DNA from: Variovorax ginsengisoli
GTDB taxonomy: Bacteria; Pseudomonadota; Gammaproteobacteria; Burkholderiales; Burkholderiaceae_C
Direction: 5' to 3'
DNA: 64,000 bases
Assembly: GCF_030811835.1 (NCBI RefSeq)
Contig: NZ_JAUSRO010000017.1
Location: forward strand, 62,001 to 126,000
Positions 26,554 through 33,906 of this stretch are shown piece by piece (positions within the stretch are counted from its first letter, which is position 1; each line of letters starts with the position of its first letter). The translations under genes were made by a program, and so were the position numbers. The notes under the pieces are model-generated. The model was not told the DNA's origin. It worked only from the letters and a program-made list of their open reading frames with translations, and did no database searches.

Positions 26554-26937
26554 ATGTCCCCTCATGCCGTTTCCGTCCCAATGATCACCGCGCGACCTGG
26601 CGTTGCCGCCAACAGCGCGTTCCACGCGTCGGGTGATGCTTCGACAGTCGAACGACGCGACGTGACGCAGTGGGGTGGTGCGGCTGTCGCAGCGGCACCA
26701 GCCGACGCGCTGGATGCGAAGCGGCTCGAACTGGCCGTGCATGGGATCAACAACGCCATGCACATCCGCAGCATCGGCGTGCAGTTTCAGGTTCAGCAAG
26801 ACACGAACCAGTTGGTGGTGAGGGTGGTTGACCGCGACAGCGGGGTCCTTATTCGCCAGATTCCGTCGGAAGAGGCGCTGCGCCTGTCGATGCTCCTGAA
26901 CCCGGCGCCCGTGGCGCTCTTCCAGCGGCACGGTTGA
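26554..26937 (+). CDS. flaG: FlaG family protein
   Basis: 127 aa. The C-terminal 75 residues contain the FlaG core: FQVQQDTNQLVVRVVDRDSG and VLIRQIPSEEALRL. FlaG lies between fliC and fliD in many polar and betaproteobacterial flagellar clusters and affects filament length; its mechanism is not settled. The N-terminal 50 residues are variable. The ATG at 26554 was chosen because the longer open frame has no ribosome site. Confidence 0.9.
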   Translation: MSPHAVSVPMITARPGVAANSAFHASGDASTVERRDVTQWGGAAVAAAPADALDAKRLELAVHGINNAMHIRSIGVQFQVQQDTNQLVVRVVDRDSGVLIRQIPSEEALRLSMLLNPAPVALFQRHG

Positions 26938-27004
26938 GGCGATACGCGCCGTCCCGCAGCACTTTTCCATTCGCACCTCCACCACTGGACCTCGCAGGAA
27001 CACC

Positions 27005-28483
27005 ATGGCATCCATCAGCAGTCTCGGCATCGGCTCCGGCCTCGACCTGACCACCTTGCTCTCCAACCTCACGACTGCCGAGAGCCAGCCGTTGGTGGCC
27101 TTGCAAAGCCGACAGACGAGCTTCGTGGCCAAGCTCTCGGCATACGGCGTGGTACAGAACTCGCTCAGTACCTTGCAGACTGCGGCGAAGGTTCTCGCAG
27201 ACCCGACGCTTTTCCAGGCCTCCAAGGCCAGCGTCGGCAACGCCAGCGTGCTCAGTGCAGCGCCCTCGGCCACTTCCGTTGCCGGCAACTATGCGGTCAA
27301 TGTGACGCAGCTCGCACAGTCGCAGACGCTGATCACGCAAGGCCAGACCACTGCGACCACGGCCATCGGCAGTGGAGTCGTCACATTCGATTTCGGCACC
27401 ATCACCAATGGCACGCTGGATTCGACATCGGGCACCTACAGCGGGGCGTCCTTCACCGCGGACAGCAGCCGCAAGGCGGTATCGGTCACCATCGATTCGA
27501 CCAACAACACGCTCCAGGGTGTGCGCGACGCCATCAACAAGTCCGGTGCCGGGGTGACGGCGAGTATCGTCAACGATGGCAGCGGAACGCCGTACCGGTT
27601 GGTACTCACATCCACGCAGACCGGCAAGGCATCGAGCATGCGCGTGGCCGTGACGGGCGACACGGCACTGCAGAGCCTGCTGGCCAATGATCCGGCGGGC
27701 ACGCAGAATCTCAAGCAGACCGCGGTGGCGCAGAATGCCGAGCTCACGGTCGGCGGCATCGCCGTGACCAGCGGGTCGAACACGGTGAGCGAAGCCATTC
27801 AGGGGACCTCCCTCACATTGCTTGCCACGGGCTCGTCCAGCGTGAACGTGCAGCAGGACTCTTCGCCGGTCGTCTCTGCGGTCAATGCCTTGGTGTCGGC
27901 CTACAACGGGCTGCAAAGTACCGCCGCATCCCTGACGAACTACGATAAGAGCACCCAAAAGGCAGCTGCGTTGCTGGGTGATTCGTCACTGCGCACGATG
28001 CAAAGTCGTATCCGCTCGCTGCTGAGCTCGCCGCCGCCCGGTGCATCCAGTTCGCTGCAGACGCTTTCCGCGATCGGAATTTCCTTCCAGAAGGATGGAA
28101 CCCTGTCGGTGGATTCGACCAAGCTCAATACCGCGCTGTCGACCAACCCTGCGGGTGTCGCGAGCCTGTTCTCGAGCGCCGGCACAAGCACTGATGGCTA
28201 CGGCAAGCAACTCTCCTCGATGATCGACGGCTTCACCGCTGTGGGTGGCACGCTCAAGGCGGCACAGGACGGCATGAATGCCACGATCAAGAAGATTGAC
28301 AACGAATACACCAACATGCAGGCACGCGTCGACGCACGCGTGGCAACCTACAAGGCGCAGTTCTCAGCCCTTGATACGGCCGTCAGCAGCATGAACAACA
28401 CCTTGTCGTACCTGACGACCCAGTTCGATGCGATGAACGGCACCAGCAGTTCCAGCAGTTCCAGCAGTTCCAGCAAGAACTAA
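27005..28483 (+). CDS. fliD: Flagellar filament cap protein FliD (HAP2)
   Basis: 492 aa. The N-terminus (MASISSLGIGSGLDLTTLLS) is typical of HAP2, which caps the filament and folds flagellin into place. The C-terminal coiled coil (YTNMQARVDARVATYKAQFS and LDTAVSSMNNTLSYLTTQFD) is present. The protein ends in a run of ten serines coded by a 9-bp tandem repeat, which is unusual. fliS follows after 17 bases. Confidence 0.96.
   Translation: MASISSLGIGSGLDLTTLLSNLTTAESQPLVALQSRQTSFVAKLSAYGVVQNSLSTLQTAAKVLADPTLFQASKASVGNASVLSAAPSATSVAGNYAVNVTQLAQSQTLITQGQTTATTAIGSGVVTFDFGTITNGTLDSTSGTYSGASFTADSSRKAVSVTIDSTNNTLQGVRDAINKSGAGVTASIVNDGSGTPYRLVLTSTQTGKASSMRVAVTGDTALQSLLANDPAGTQNLKQTAVAQNAELTVGGIAVTSGSNTVSEAIQGTSLTLLATGSSSVNVQQDSSPVVSAVNALVSAYNGLQSTAASLTNYDKSTQKAAALLGDSSLRTMQSRIRSLLSSPPPGASSSLQTLSAIGISFQKDGTLSVDSTKLNTALSTNPAGVASLFSSAGTSTDGYGKQLSSMIDGFTAVGGTLKAAQDGMNATIKKIDNEYTNMQARVDARVATYKAQFSALDTAVSSMNNTLSYLTTQFDAMNGTSSSSSSSSSSKN
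28445..28471 (+). repeat. 9-bp tandem repeat in the 3' end of fliD
   Basis: Three perfect copies of AGCAGTTCC, followed by a partial copy, encode a poly-serine tail ten codons before the fliD stop. The unit keeps the reading frame, so copy-number change would alter tail length only. Confidence 0.85.
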
Positions 28484-28500
28484 TTTCCACAAGGCGCATC

Positions 28501-28920
28501 ATGTATTCACCCCTTTCCCATCGCACCGGCGCGGGCGCCTATGCGCGCCTGGGCATCGAGACCACCGTGATGAGTGCGTCGCCTCACCAGCTCATCACGA
28601 TGCTGTTCGAGGGCGCCGCCACGGCCATCGGACTGGCGCGCCACTATATGGCCGTGGGCGATATCCCGGCCAAGTCCAAAGCCATCTCCAAGGCCATCGG
28701 CATCGTCGAGGATGGCCTCAAGGCCAGCCTGGACGCCGAGGCTGCGGGCCCCGAGGGCGCGGCGCTGGTGGCCAATCTCACCGAACTCTACGACTGTGTC
28801 GTTCAGCGACTGCTGTATGCCAACCTGCGAAATGACCCGCAGTGGCTGGATCAGGCCGAGGAACTTCTGGAGAACGTGGCTTCTGCCTGGCGTTCCATCG
28901 GACAAACCGCAAACGCCTGA
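28501..28920 (+). CDS. fliS: Flagellin export chaperone FliS
   Basis: 139 aa. Family landmarks include SASPHQLITMLFEGAATAIG and a central AIGIVEDGLKASLDAEAAG segment. FliS binds the C-terminal D0 helix of flagellin to prevent early polymerisation and pilots it to FlhA. It lies between fliD and fliT, the usual order. Confidence 0.96.
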   Translation: MYSPLSHRTGAGAYARLGIETTVMSASPHQLITMLFEGAATAIGLARHYMAVGDIPAKSKAISKAIGIVEDGLKASLDAEAAGPEGAALVANLTELYDCVVQRLLYANLRNDPQWLDQAEELLENVASAWRSIGQTANA

Positions 28921-28949
28921 GTGCGTCGGGTATACCTTTCAGGACCAGC

Positions 28950-29282
28950 ATGACAAAGAACAACGAAGTCGTTGCAAGTTACGGCAAGCTCGCGTCACGC
29001 GTGGCACACATGGCCGAACTCGCGCGCGCACGTCAATGGGGACAACTGCCTGAACTGGAGGCCAGCTGCGCCGCCACGGTCAATGAATTGAAGGCCATGA
29101 CGGCGGCAGATCAACTTGAGGCCCACGAGCTGGAGCTGGTGCGCGCGCTCGTCGAGGGCATCCGCAAAGACCAGGACGAAGTGTGCAGGCTGGTGAAAGT
29201 GCAGCTGGAATTCCTGATGACGCGCATGGCGCAGATGCAGCGCAGCACCGATCTGAACCGGGCCTACGGCCTGTCGGCCTGA
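28950..29282 (+). CDS. fliT: FliT-like flagellar chaperone
   Basis: 110 aa, mostly helical (for example VAHMAELARARQWGQLPELE followed by an Arg/Lys/Glu-rich C-terminal helix). FliT is a chaperone for FliD and, in enterobacteria, an inhibitor of FlhDC. Sequence conservation is weak; the assignment rests on size, helical pattern and its place directly after fliS. ATG 28950 was preferred over the longer frame, which overlaps fliS. Confidence 0.8.
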   Translation: MTKNNEVVASYGKLASRVAHMAELARARQWGQLPELEASCAATVNELKAMTAADQLEAHELELVRALVEGIRKDQDEVCRLVKVQLEFLMTRMAQMQRSTDLNRAYGLSA

Positions 29283-29298
29283 TCGCGACCACTCGGAC

Positions 29299-30534
29299 AT
29301 GACAGGGATCACCCGCCTGCCGGAGACACTGGCCGCCGCACGGGTGGGAATGCTGGCCGAGCTCATTGCGCCGGCATCGGGCGGCGACCTGAATCCATTG
29401 GAGGCCGTGCCAGCGACGCGCCGGGTGGCGGACAACGCGCTGCTGACCGGCTCGGTGGGCCGCGCCGGATTGCCGCCGGCGCAAACGCCCGAGTCGCCGG
29501 CACCTGGCGCGCCACAGGCCCAGTGGTCGGCAACAGCCCGGGTGATCACGGCCTTGCTGACACAGGCCGGCGGCGACCCGGCGCCGGTGCAAGGCAGCAC
29601 GCCGCTGTGGACGGGGCCACGCGCGCCGGTGGTGCCGCAACTGGCGGCCACGCTGGCGCAGACGGTCGCTGTCAGTGGGCTCTTCTATGAATCGCACCTG
29701 AGCGATCTGGCCCTGGCCGTGCGCAGCGTGGCCGAATTGAGGCTGGAGCCCCAGGCCCGCCTGTCACCGGGGCCGCCAGGCACGCCCGCCTTGCCTGCAC
29801 AGGCTTCGATGCCGGTGTCGATGCAGGAGGTGACGGCGGCAACGACACCTGTGCCCTCGCTGCCAGGCGCTACCCCGAACACAGCCGTCGAAGCAGTCGT
29901 CCACACAACGACAACGGCGACCACAGCCGAAACCGCGGCGGCGACGCAGACAACCACCCAGGCCGCAGTCGAGCGCCCGCTGTCACCCGGTCCCGCACCC
30001 GCACCCGAAGTCGTGCGTCTGCGCGCCATGTACGGCCCATCGTCGGCGCCGGTCGTCGATGCCCCCGCGGCCGCACTGGGTGCTGCGCGTGCGGCACCTG
30101 CGTCCGAACGCGTCGTGGCGTCGAGTCCGCCTGCGGAGGCCGCCGCGCCGATCGTCCATCCCCAGGCGGTGACGCTGGTCAATCAACAGCTCGATCTGCT
30201 GGCCACGCAGGTCTTCCGGTGGAACGGACAGGCATGGCCTGGCGTGCAGATGGACTGGTCGATCCAACCGGAGGACGACCCTCGCACGCCGGCGCAGGAA
30301 CATACGCCGCAGGACGCGCGCCGCTGGTCGACCCAGGTGTCGCTGACGCTGCCCGCGATGGGCATGGTCGATGTGCGGCTGGCGCTCGCGGGGCAGGGCC
30401 TGCACGCGACCGTCCGGGTGCACGACGCCGCATCGGTCGGCCACTGCCGCGATGGCGTCGACGGGCTGCAACGCCGCCTGGCGGCCGCGGGCTTCCACGT
30501 ACATTCGTTGCAGATCGAGGCGGGCGAACCATGA
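29299..30534 (+). CDS. Second FliK-like hook-length control protein
   Basis: 411 aa. The N-terminal half contains VSGLFYESHLSDLALAVRS (about 125-145), a segment seen in FliK-like proteins. It is followed by an Ala/Pro/Thr-rich stretch (about 150-270) and a C-terminal Flg_hook-like domain (about 335-411) with VSLTLPAMGMVDVRLALAGQ and LQRRLAAAGFHVHSLQIE. The canonical FliK is at 17,154-18,605, so the cluster has two. Its stop overlaps the start of fhlB (ATGA), tying it to an FlhB-like protein. A role in export specificity or hook length is inferred. Confidence 0.75.
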   Translation: MTGITRLPETLAAARVGMLAELIAPASGGDLNPLEAVPATRRVADNALLTGSVGRAGLPPAQTPESPAPGAPQAQWSATARVITALLTQAGGDPAPVQGSTPLWTGPRAPVVPQLAATLAQTVAVSGLFYESHLSDLALAVRSVAELRLEPQARLSPGPPGTPALPAQASMPVSMQEVTAATTPVPSLPGATPNTAVEAVVHTTTTATTAETAAATQTTTQAAVERPLSPGPAPAPEVVRLRAMYGPSSAPVVDAPAAALGAARAAPASERVVASSPPAEAAAPIVHPQAVTLVNQQLDLLATQVFRWNGQAWPGVQMDWSIQPEDDPRTPAQEHTPQDARRWSTQVSLTLPAMGMVDVRLALAGQGLHATVRVHDAASVGHCRDGVDGLQRRLAAAGFHVHSLQIEAGEP

Positions 30535-30836
30535 ATGCGCCCGTACGACCCCCGGACGACGCGATGCCGCCGCACAGGCGCAGCGCTGCCGTGTCCCTCG
30601 TGTATCGCGAGGGCGACGCTGCACCGGTGGTCACCGCACGCGGCTACGGTGCCACGGCGGAGGCCATCGTCAGGGAGGCCAAGGCGCACGGGCTGTACGT
30701 GCACGGTTCGCCCGAACTGGTCAATCTTCTGATGCGGGTGCACCTGGACCAGCAGATTCCGCCGACGCTCTACCTGGCTGTAGCAGAAGTTCTGTCGTGG
30801 GCATTTGCCCTCGAGGACGAGTTCACAAACACGTGA
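30531..30836 (+). CDS. fhlB: FhlB: FlhB cytoplasmic-domain-like protein
   Basis: 101 aa. The sequence aligns by eye with the C-terminal cytoplasmic domain of FlhB (39,828): AEAIVREAKAHGLYVHGSPE corresponds to the helix after the cleavage loop, and IPPTLYLAVAEVLSWAF matches IPAGLYTAVAEVLAWVY in FlhB. The NPTH autocleavage motif is replaced (PVVTARGYG region), so it cannot self-cleave, and there are no transmembrane helices. In other bacteria FhlB can replace the cleaved FlhB C-terminal part. The start at 30531 overlaps the FliK-like gene by 4 bases. Confidence 0.88.
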   Translation: MNAPVRPPDDAMPPHRRSAAVSLVYREGDAAPVVTARGYGATAEAIVREAKAHGLYVHGSPELVNLLMRVHLDQQIPPTLYLAVAEVLSWAFALEDEFTNT

Positions 30837-31005
30837 CAACAAGTCTCCACGTTTGAAACATTTGGTTGCCCTCTGCGTGTGACTATCACAGCTCGAAACA
30901 CGCGGTGGTGCTCCCCAGGCACCGCCTGAAACGGCGCCCTGCCATCCAACCGCTTGCCGGTTCGAGTCGGAGCGTCGACTCGATCAACTGATGACGGAGC
31001 GCCTC
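30837..31005 (+). promoter_or_regulatory. flhDC upstream and leader region with palindrome and hairpins
   Basis: 169 bases precede flhD. TGTGA-CTA-TCACA (30878-30890) is a 13-base palindrome with a 3-base centre. GCGGTG/CACCGC (30902-30907 and 30920-30925) is a 6-bp inverted repeat. TCGAGTCG-N6-CGACTCGA (30962-30983) is a perfect 8-bp stem whose loop region holds a GGAG sequence; a second GGAG (30995-30998) is the flhD ribosome site. TTGAAA at 30853-30858 could be a -35, but no well-spaced -10 was found. The arrangement suggests operator plus leader control of the master regulator. Confidence 0.5.
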
Positions 31006-31353
31006 ATGACTACCTTCAAAGACCTGAATATCGGCCAAGCCGACAACTCGAAAGAGATCACCGACATCAACCTCGCGTACCTGTTGCTGGCGCAGCGGAT
31101 GATCAAGGAAGACCGCGCCATGGCAATGTTCCGCCTGGGCATCAGCCGTGAACTGGCCGACATGCTGGGCGCCATGTCGCTCGCGCAGGTGGTCAAGCTG
31201 GCCGCCTCGAACACGCTGATCTGCCGCTTTCGCCTCGGCGATCACATGTCCATGTCGGCCGTCGTCGGCGCTGAGAAGGACAAGTCGCTGCAGCAGGCCC
31301 ACATGTCGATCCTCATGGGTGGCCGCCAGATGCAGGAAGCCGCGCTCGCCTGA
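31006..31353 (+). CDS. flhD: Flagellar master transcriptional regulator FlhD
   Basis: 115 aa. The core ITDINLAYLLLAQRMIKEDR and NTLICRFRLGD are strongly conserved with enterobacterial FlhD, including the Cys that makes the inter-subunit disulfide. FlhD with FlhC forms the hexamer that activates class II flagellar operons. GGAG sits 7 bases before the ATG at 31006; an in-frame ATG at 30991 lacks one. It starts a block flhDC-motAB-che-flh-fliA. Confidence 0.97.
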   Translation: MTTFKDLNIGQADNSKEITDINLAYLLLAQRMIKEDRAMAMFRLGISRELADMLGAMSLAQVVKLAASNTLICRFRLGDHMSMSAVVGAEKDKSLQQAHMSILMGGRQMQEAALA

Positions 31354-31400
31354 GCCGGGCCATCGAGAGCCGCCCTAACCAGCCCCCAGAGATAAAGCCC

Positions 31401-32009
31401 ATGAGTACCAAGAGTGTCCTGAGCGACGCACGTGAAGTGCAGCTTGCCGTGAACCTGATCGAACTGGGCGCTCGCCTCCAGTTCATGGAAGCCAACGTCG
31501 GCCTCAGCCGCGAAAGACTCATCCGCCTCTACAAGGAGCTGCGCGGCGTGTCGCCGCCCAAGGGGCTGCTGCCGTACTCGACCGATTGGTACATGACCTG
31601 GCTGGCCAACATCCATTCCTCGATGTTCTACGGCATGTACCAGTTCATGAGCAAGCATTCGGACGAAGAGCAAATTCACGTGCTCATCAAGAGCTACCGG
31701 TTGTACCTGGAGCAGGTGGAATCGCAGGGCGGAGAGGCGGTGCTCGACTTCACGCGCGCTCAGATGCTGGTGCGTTTCTTCGACAGTGACCTGCTGCATC
31801 AATGCACTTGCACACGCTGCGCGGGCCGTTTCGTCACCCATGCCTACGACACCAAGCAGGACTATGTCTGCGTGCTTTGCCGACCACCTTCACGTGCAGG
31901 CAAAGCAAAGCTCAATAAAAGCGCTGAAGCGTCCGATAGTCAATCCATGTACCCGGCGTCGGCCACCTATCTGCTGGATCCGGTTGCCGATTCGCACGGG
32001 TTGCATTAG
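31401..32009 (+). CDS. flhC: Flagellar master transcriptional regulator FlhC
   Basis: 202 aa. Cysteines at 137, 140, 157 and 160 (CTRC and CVLC) match the zinc site of E. coli FlhC at the same numbers. N-terminal segments such as IELGARLQFMEANVGLSRER are also conserved. FlhC gives the FlhD4C2 complex its DNA binding. The gap of 47 bases after flhD is typical. The last 40 residues beyond the zinc site are variable. Confidence 0.97.
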   Translation: MSTKSVLSDAREVQLAVNLIELGARLQFMEANVGLSRERLIRLYKELRGVSPPKGLLPYSTDWYMTWLANIHSSMFYGMYQFMSKHSDEEQIHVLIKSYRLYLEQVESQGGEAVLDFTRAQMLVRFFDSDLLHQCTCTRCAGRFVTHAYDTKQDYVCVLCRPPSRAGKAKLNKSAEASDSQSMYPASATYLLDPVADSHGLH

Positions 32010-32064
32010 GCCCTGCATCGCCGCAGTCCAATGATCCATTTTCTCTTGTCCGAAGGGGGCGCTC

Positions 32065-32925
32065 GTGCTCATTCTCGTTGGTTACTTAGTGGTGCTCGGC
32101 AGCGTCTTCGGCGGCTATGCAATGGCGGGCGGCCACTTCGGCGTGTTGTTCCAGCCGCTTGAATTCCTCATGATTGCGGGAGCTTCCGCAGGGGCCTTTA
32201 TTGCAGGCAACAACGGCAAGACCATCAAGGCGACGCTCAAGGAGCTGCCACGTCTGCTGCGCAGCTCCAAGCACAACCAGGAGCTCTACATGGATCTTCT
32301 GGCGTTGCTCTACCAACTGCTGGCCAAGGCACGCAAGGAAGGTCTCATGAAGCTGGAGACCGATGTCGACAATCCGGGCGCCAGCGAGATCTTCACGCGC
32401 TACCCACGCATCATGGCCGAGCAGGGCATCCTGGAATTCGTGTGCGACTACCTTCGCCTGGCCATCAGCGGCAACACCGATCCCCACGAGATCGAAGCCC
32501 TGATGGACCACGAGATGCATACCGTCAAGCACGAGGCAGAGATGCCCGCGCACAGCCTGGCGGGCATCAGCGACGGCCTGCCGGCGCTGGGCATCGTGGC
32601 CGCCGTGCTGGGGGTGGTGCACGCGCTCGGCTCGGCCAACCTGCCTCCCTCGGAAATGGGCGAACTCATCGCCCAGGCCATGGTGGGCACTTTCCTGGGT
32701 GTGCTGCTGGCCTATGGCTTCGTGGCACCGCTGGCGTCGCTGGTGAGCCAGAAGGTGGCCGAGTCGATGAAGATGTACGAATGCTCCAAGGTCACCTTGC
32801 TGGCCAGCCTGCACGGCTGCGCACCGCAGCTGGCCGTGGAGTTTGGCCGCAAGGTGCTGTTCTCGACGGAGCGTCCTTCGTTCACCGAACTCGACAGCCA
32901 CGTCCGTGAAGTCAAGGCTGGCTGA
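32065..32925 (+). CDS. motA: Flagellar motor stator protein MotA
   Basis: 286 aa, four transmembrane helices (near residues 1-20, 28-48, 170-190 and 200-220) with a large cytoplasmic loop. The loop carries the conserved RYPRIMAEQGILEFVCDY and AGISDGLPALGIVAAVLGVV. MotA forms the proton channel with MotB and touches FliG. GTG start at 32065, preceded by a GAAGGGGG ribosome site. motB follows after 17 bases. Confidence 0.97.
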   Translation: MLILVGYLVVLGSVFGGYAMAGGHFGVLFQPLEFLMIAGASAGAFIAGNNGKTIKATLKELPRLLRSSKHNQELYMDLLALLYQLLAKARKEGLMKLETDVDNPGASEIFTRYPRIMAEQGILEFVCDYLRLAISGNTDPHEIEALMDHEMHTVKHEAEMPAHSLAGISDGLPALGIVAAVLGVVHALGSANLPPSEMGELIAQAMVGTFLGVLLAYGFVAPLASLVSQKVAESMKMYECSKVTLLASLHGCAPQLAVEFGRKVLFSTERPSFTELDSHVREVKAG

Positions 32926-32942
32926 GCGCATCGAGCAGATTT

Positions 32943-33905
32943 ATGAGCGCTGAAAAAGTCAAGATCATTATCAAGCGCGCTCATGATGAGGGCGGCGGCG
33001 GCCATCACGGCGGTGGATGGAAGATCGCCTACGCCGACTTCATGACGGCCATGATGGCGTTTTTTCTGGTCATGTGGCTTTTGTCGATCGCCACACCCAA
33101 GCAGCGCGCAGGCATCGCCGAACACTTTCGCACGCCCCTGTCGATGGCCATCGGTGGGCCTAAGAACAGCAACAGCGCGACCATCATCCCGGGCGGCGGC
33201 GAAGATCCATCGACGCCCGTGGTCGAGCCGCCATCCCCCGAAGACACATCGGCAGAGCCGTCCGACGCGGACCGCATCAACGAAATGAAGGAGCGGCTCG
33301 AGGAACTCATCGACAAGAGCGCGCTGCTCAAGCAGTACCGCTCGCAACTCCTGATCGACATCACGACCGAGGGTCTGCGCTTGCAGATCGTGGACAGCGA
33401 GAACCGGCCGATGTTCGACCTGGCGAGTTCCAAGGTGCTGCCCTACATGCGCTCGATTCTTCGCGAGTTGGGCCCGACCATCAACGAGATGCCCAACAAG
33501 ATCACCTTGTCAGGCCACACCGATTCGACCGTCTACACCAACGGCGATACCGCCTACGGAAACTGGGAGCTTTCGGCTGACCGCGCCAACGCATCGCGCC
33601 GCGAACTCGTCGGCGGCGGCATGAGCGAGCGCAAGGTTCTGCGCGTCATGGGATTGGCCGACAGCATGCACCTGGACCAGGAGCACCCCCGTGGCCCTCT
33701 CAACCGGCGAATCAGCATCATCTTGTTGAACCGAGCCACGCAAGAACGCATCGAGCGCGAGAACAGTGTCGGTGCATCGGGTCGCAGAGACCAGCCTTCG
33801 AAGGTGCCGCCGGCTGGCGGCGTCATGAAGGTCGCTGTGCAGACCCCGGTTCAGGAAGTCCCCCCACCCACCTCCGGCAGAGCGAAGCCGGTCACTGAGC
33901 AATGA
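32943..33905 (+). CDS. motB: Flagellar motor stator protein MotB
   Basis: 320 aa. One transmembrane helix (about residues 28-48, YADFMTAMMAFFLVMWLLSI) carries Asp32, the proton-binding residue also found at 32 in E. coli. The periplasmic part has an OmpA-like peptidoglycan-binding domain (ITLSGHTDSTVY, ELSADRANASRREL, NRRISIILLN). It anchors the stator. Its stop is 1 base before the cheA start. Confidence 0.97.
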   Translation: MSAEKVKIIIKRAHDEGGGGHHGGGWKIAYADFMTAMMAFFLVMWLLSIATPKQRAGIAEHFRTPLSMAIGGPKNSNSATIIPGGGEDPSTPVVEPPSPEDTSAEPSDADRINEMKERLEELIDKSALLKQYRSQLLIDITTEGLRLQIVDSENRPMFDLASSKVLPYMRSILRELGPTINEMPNKITLSGHTDSTVYTNGDTAYGNWELSADRANASRRELVGGGMSERKVLRVMGLADSMHLDQEHPRGPLNRRISIILLNRATQERIERENSVGASGRRDQPSKVPPAGGVMKVAVQTPVQEVPPPTSGRAKPVTEQ

Positions 33906-33906
33906 G

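Noticed and set aside
30878..30890. CRP site upstream of flhDC
   Set aside because: The half sites TGTGA/TCACA are separated by 3 bases, not the 6 of the CRP consensus; kept only as an unknown palindrome.
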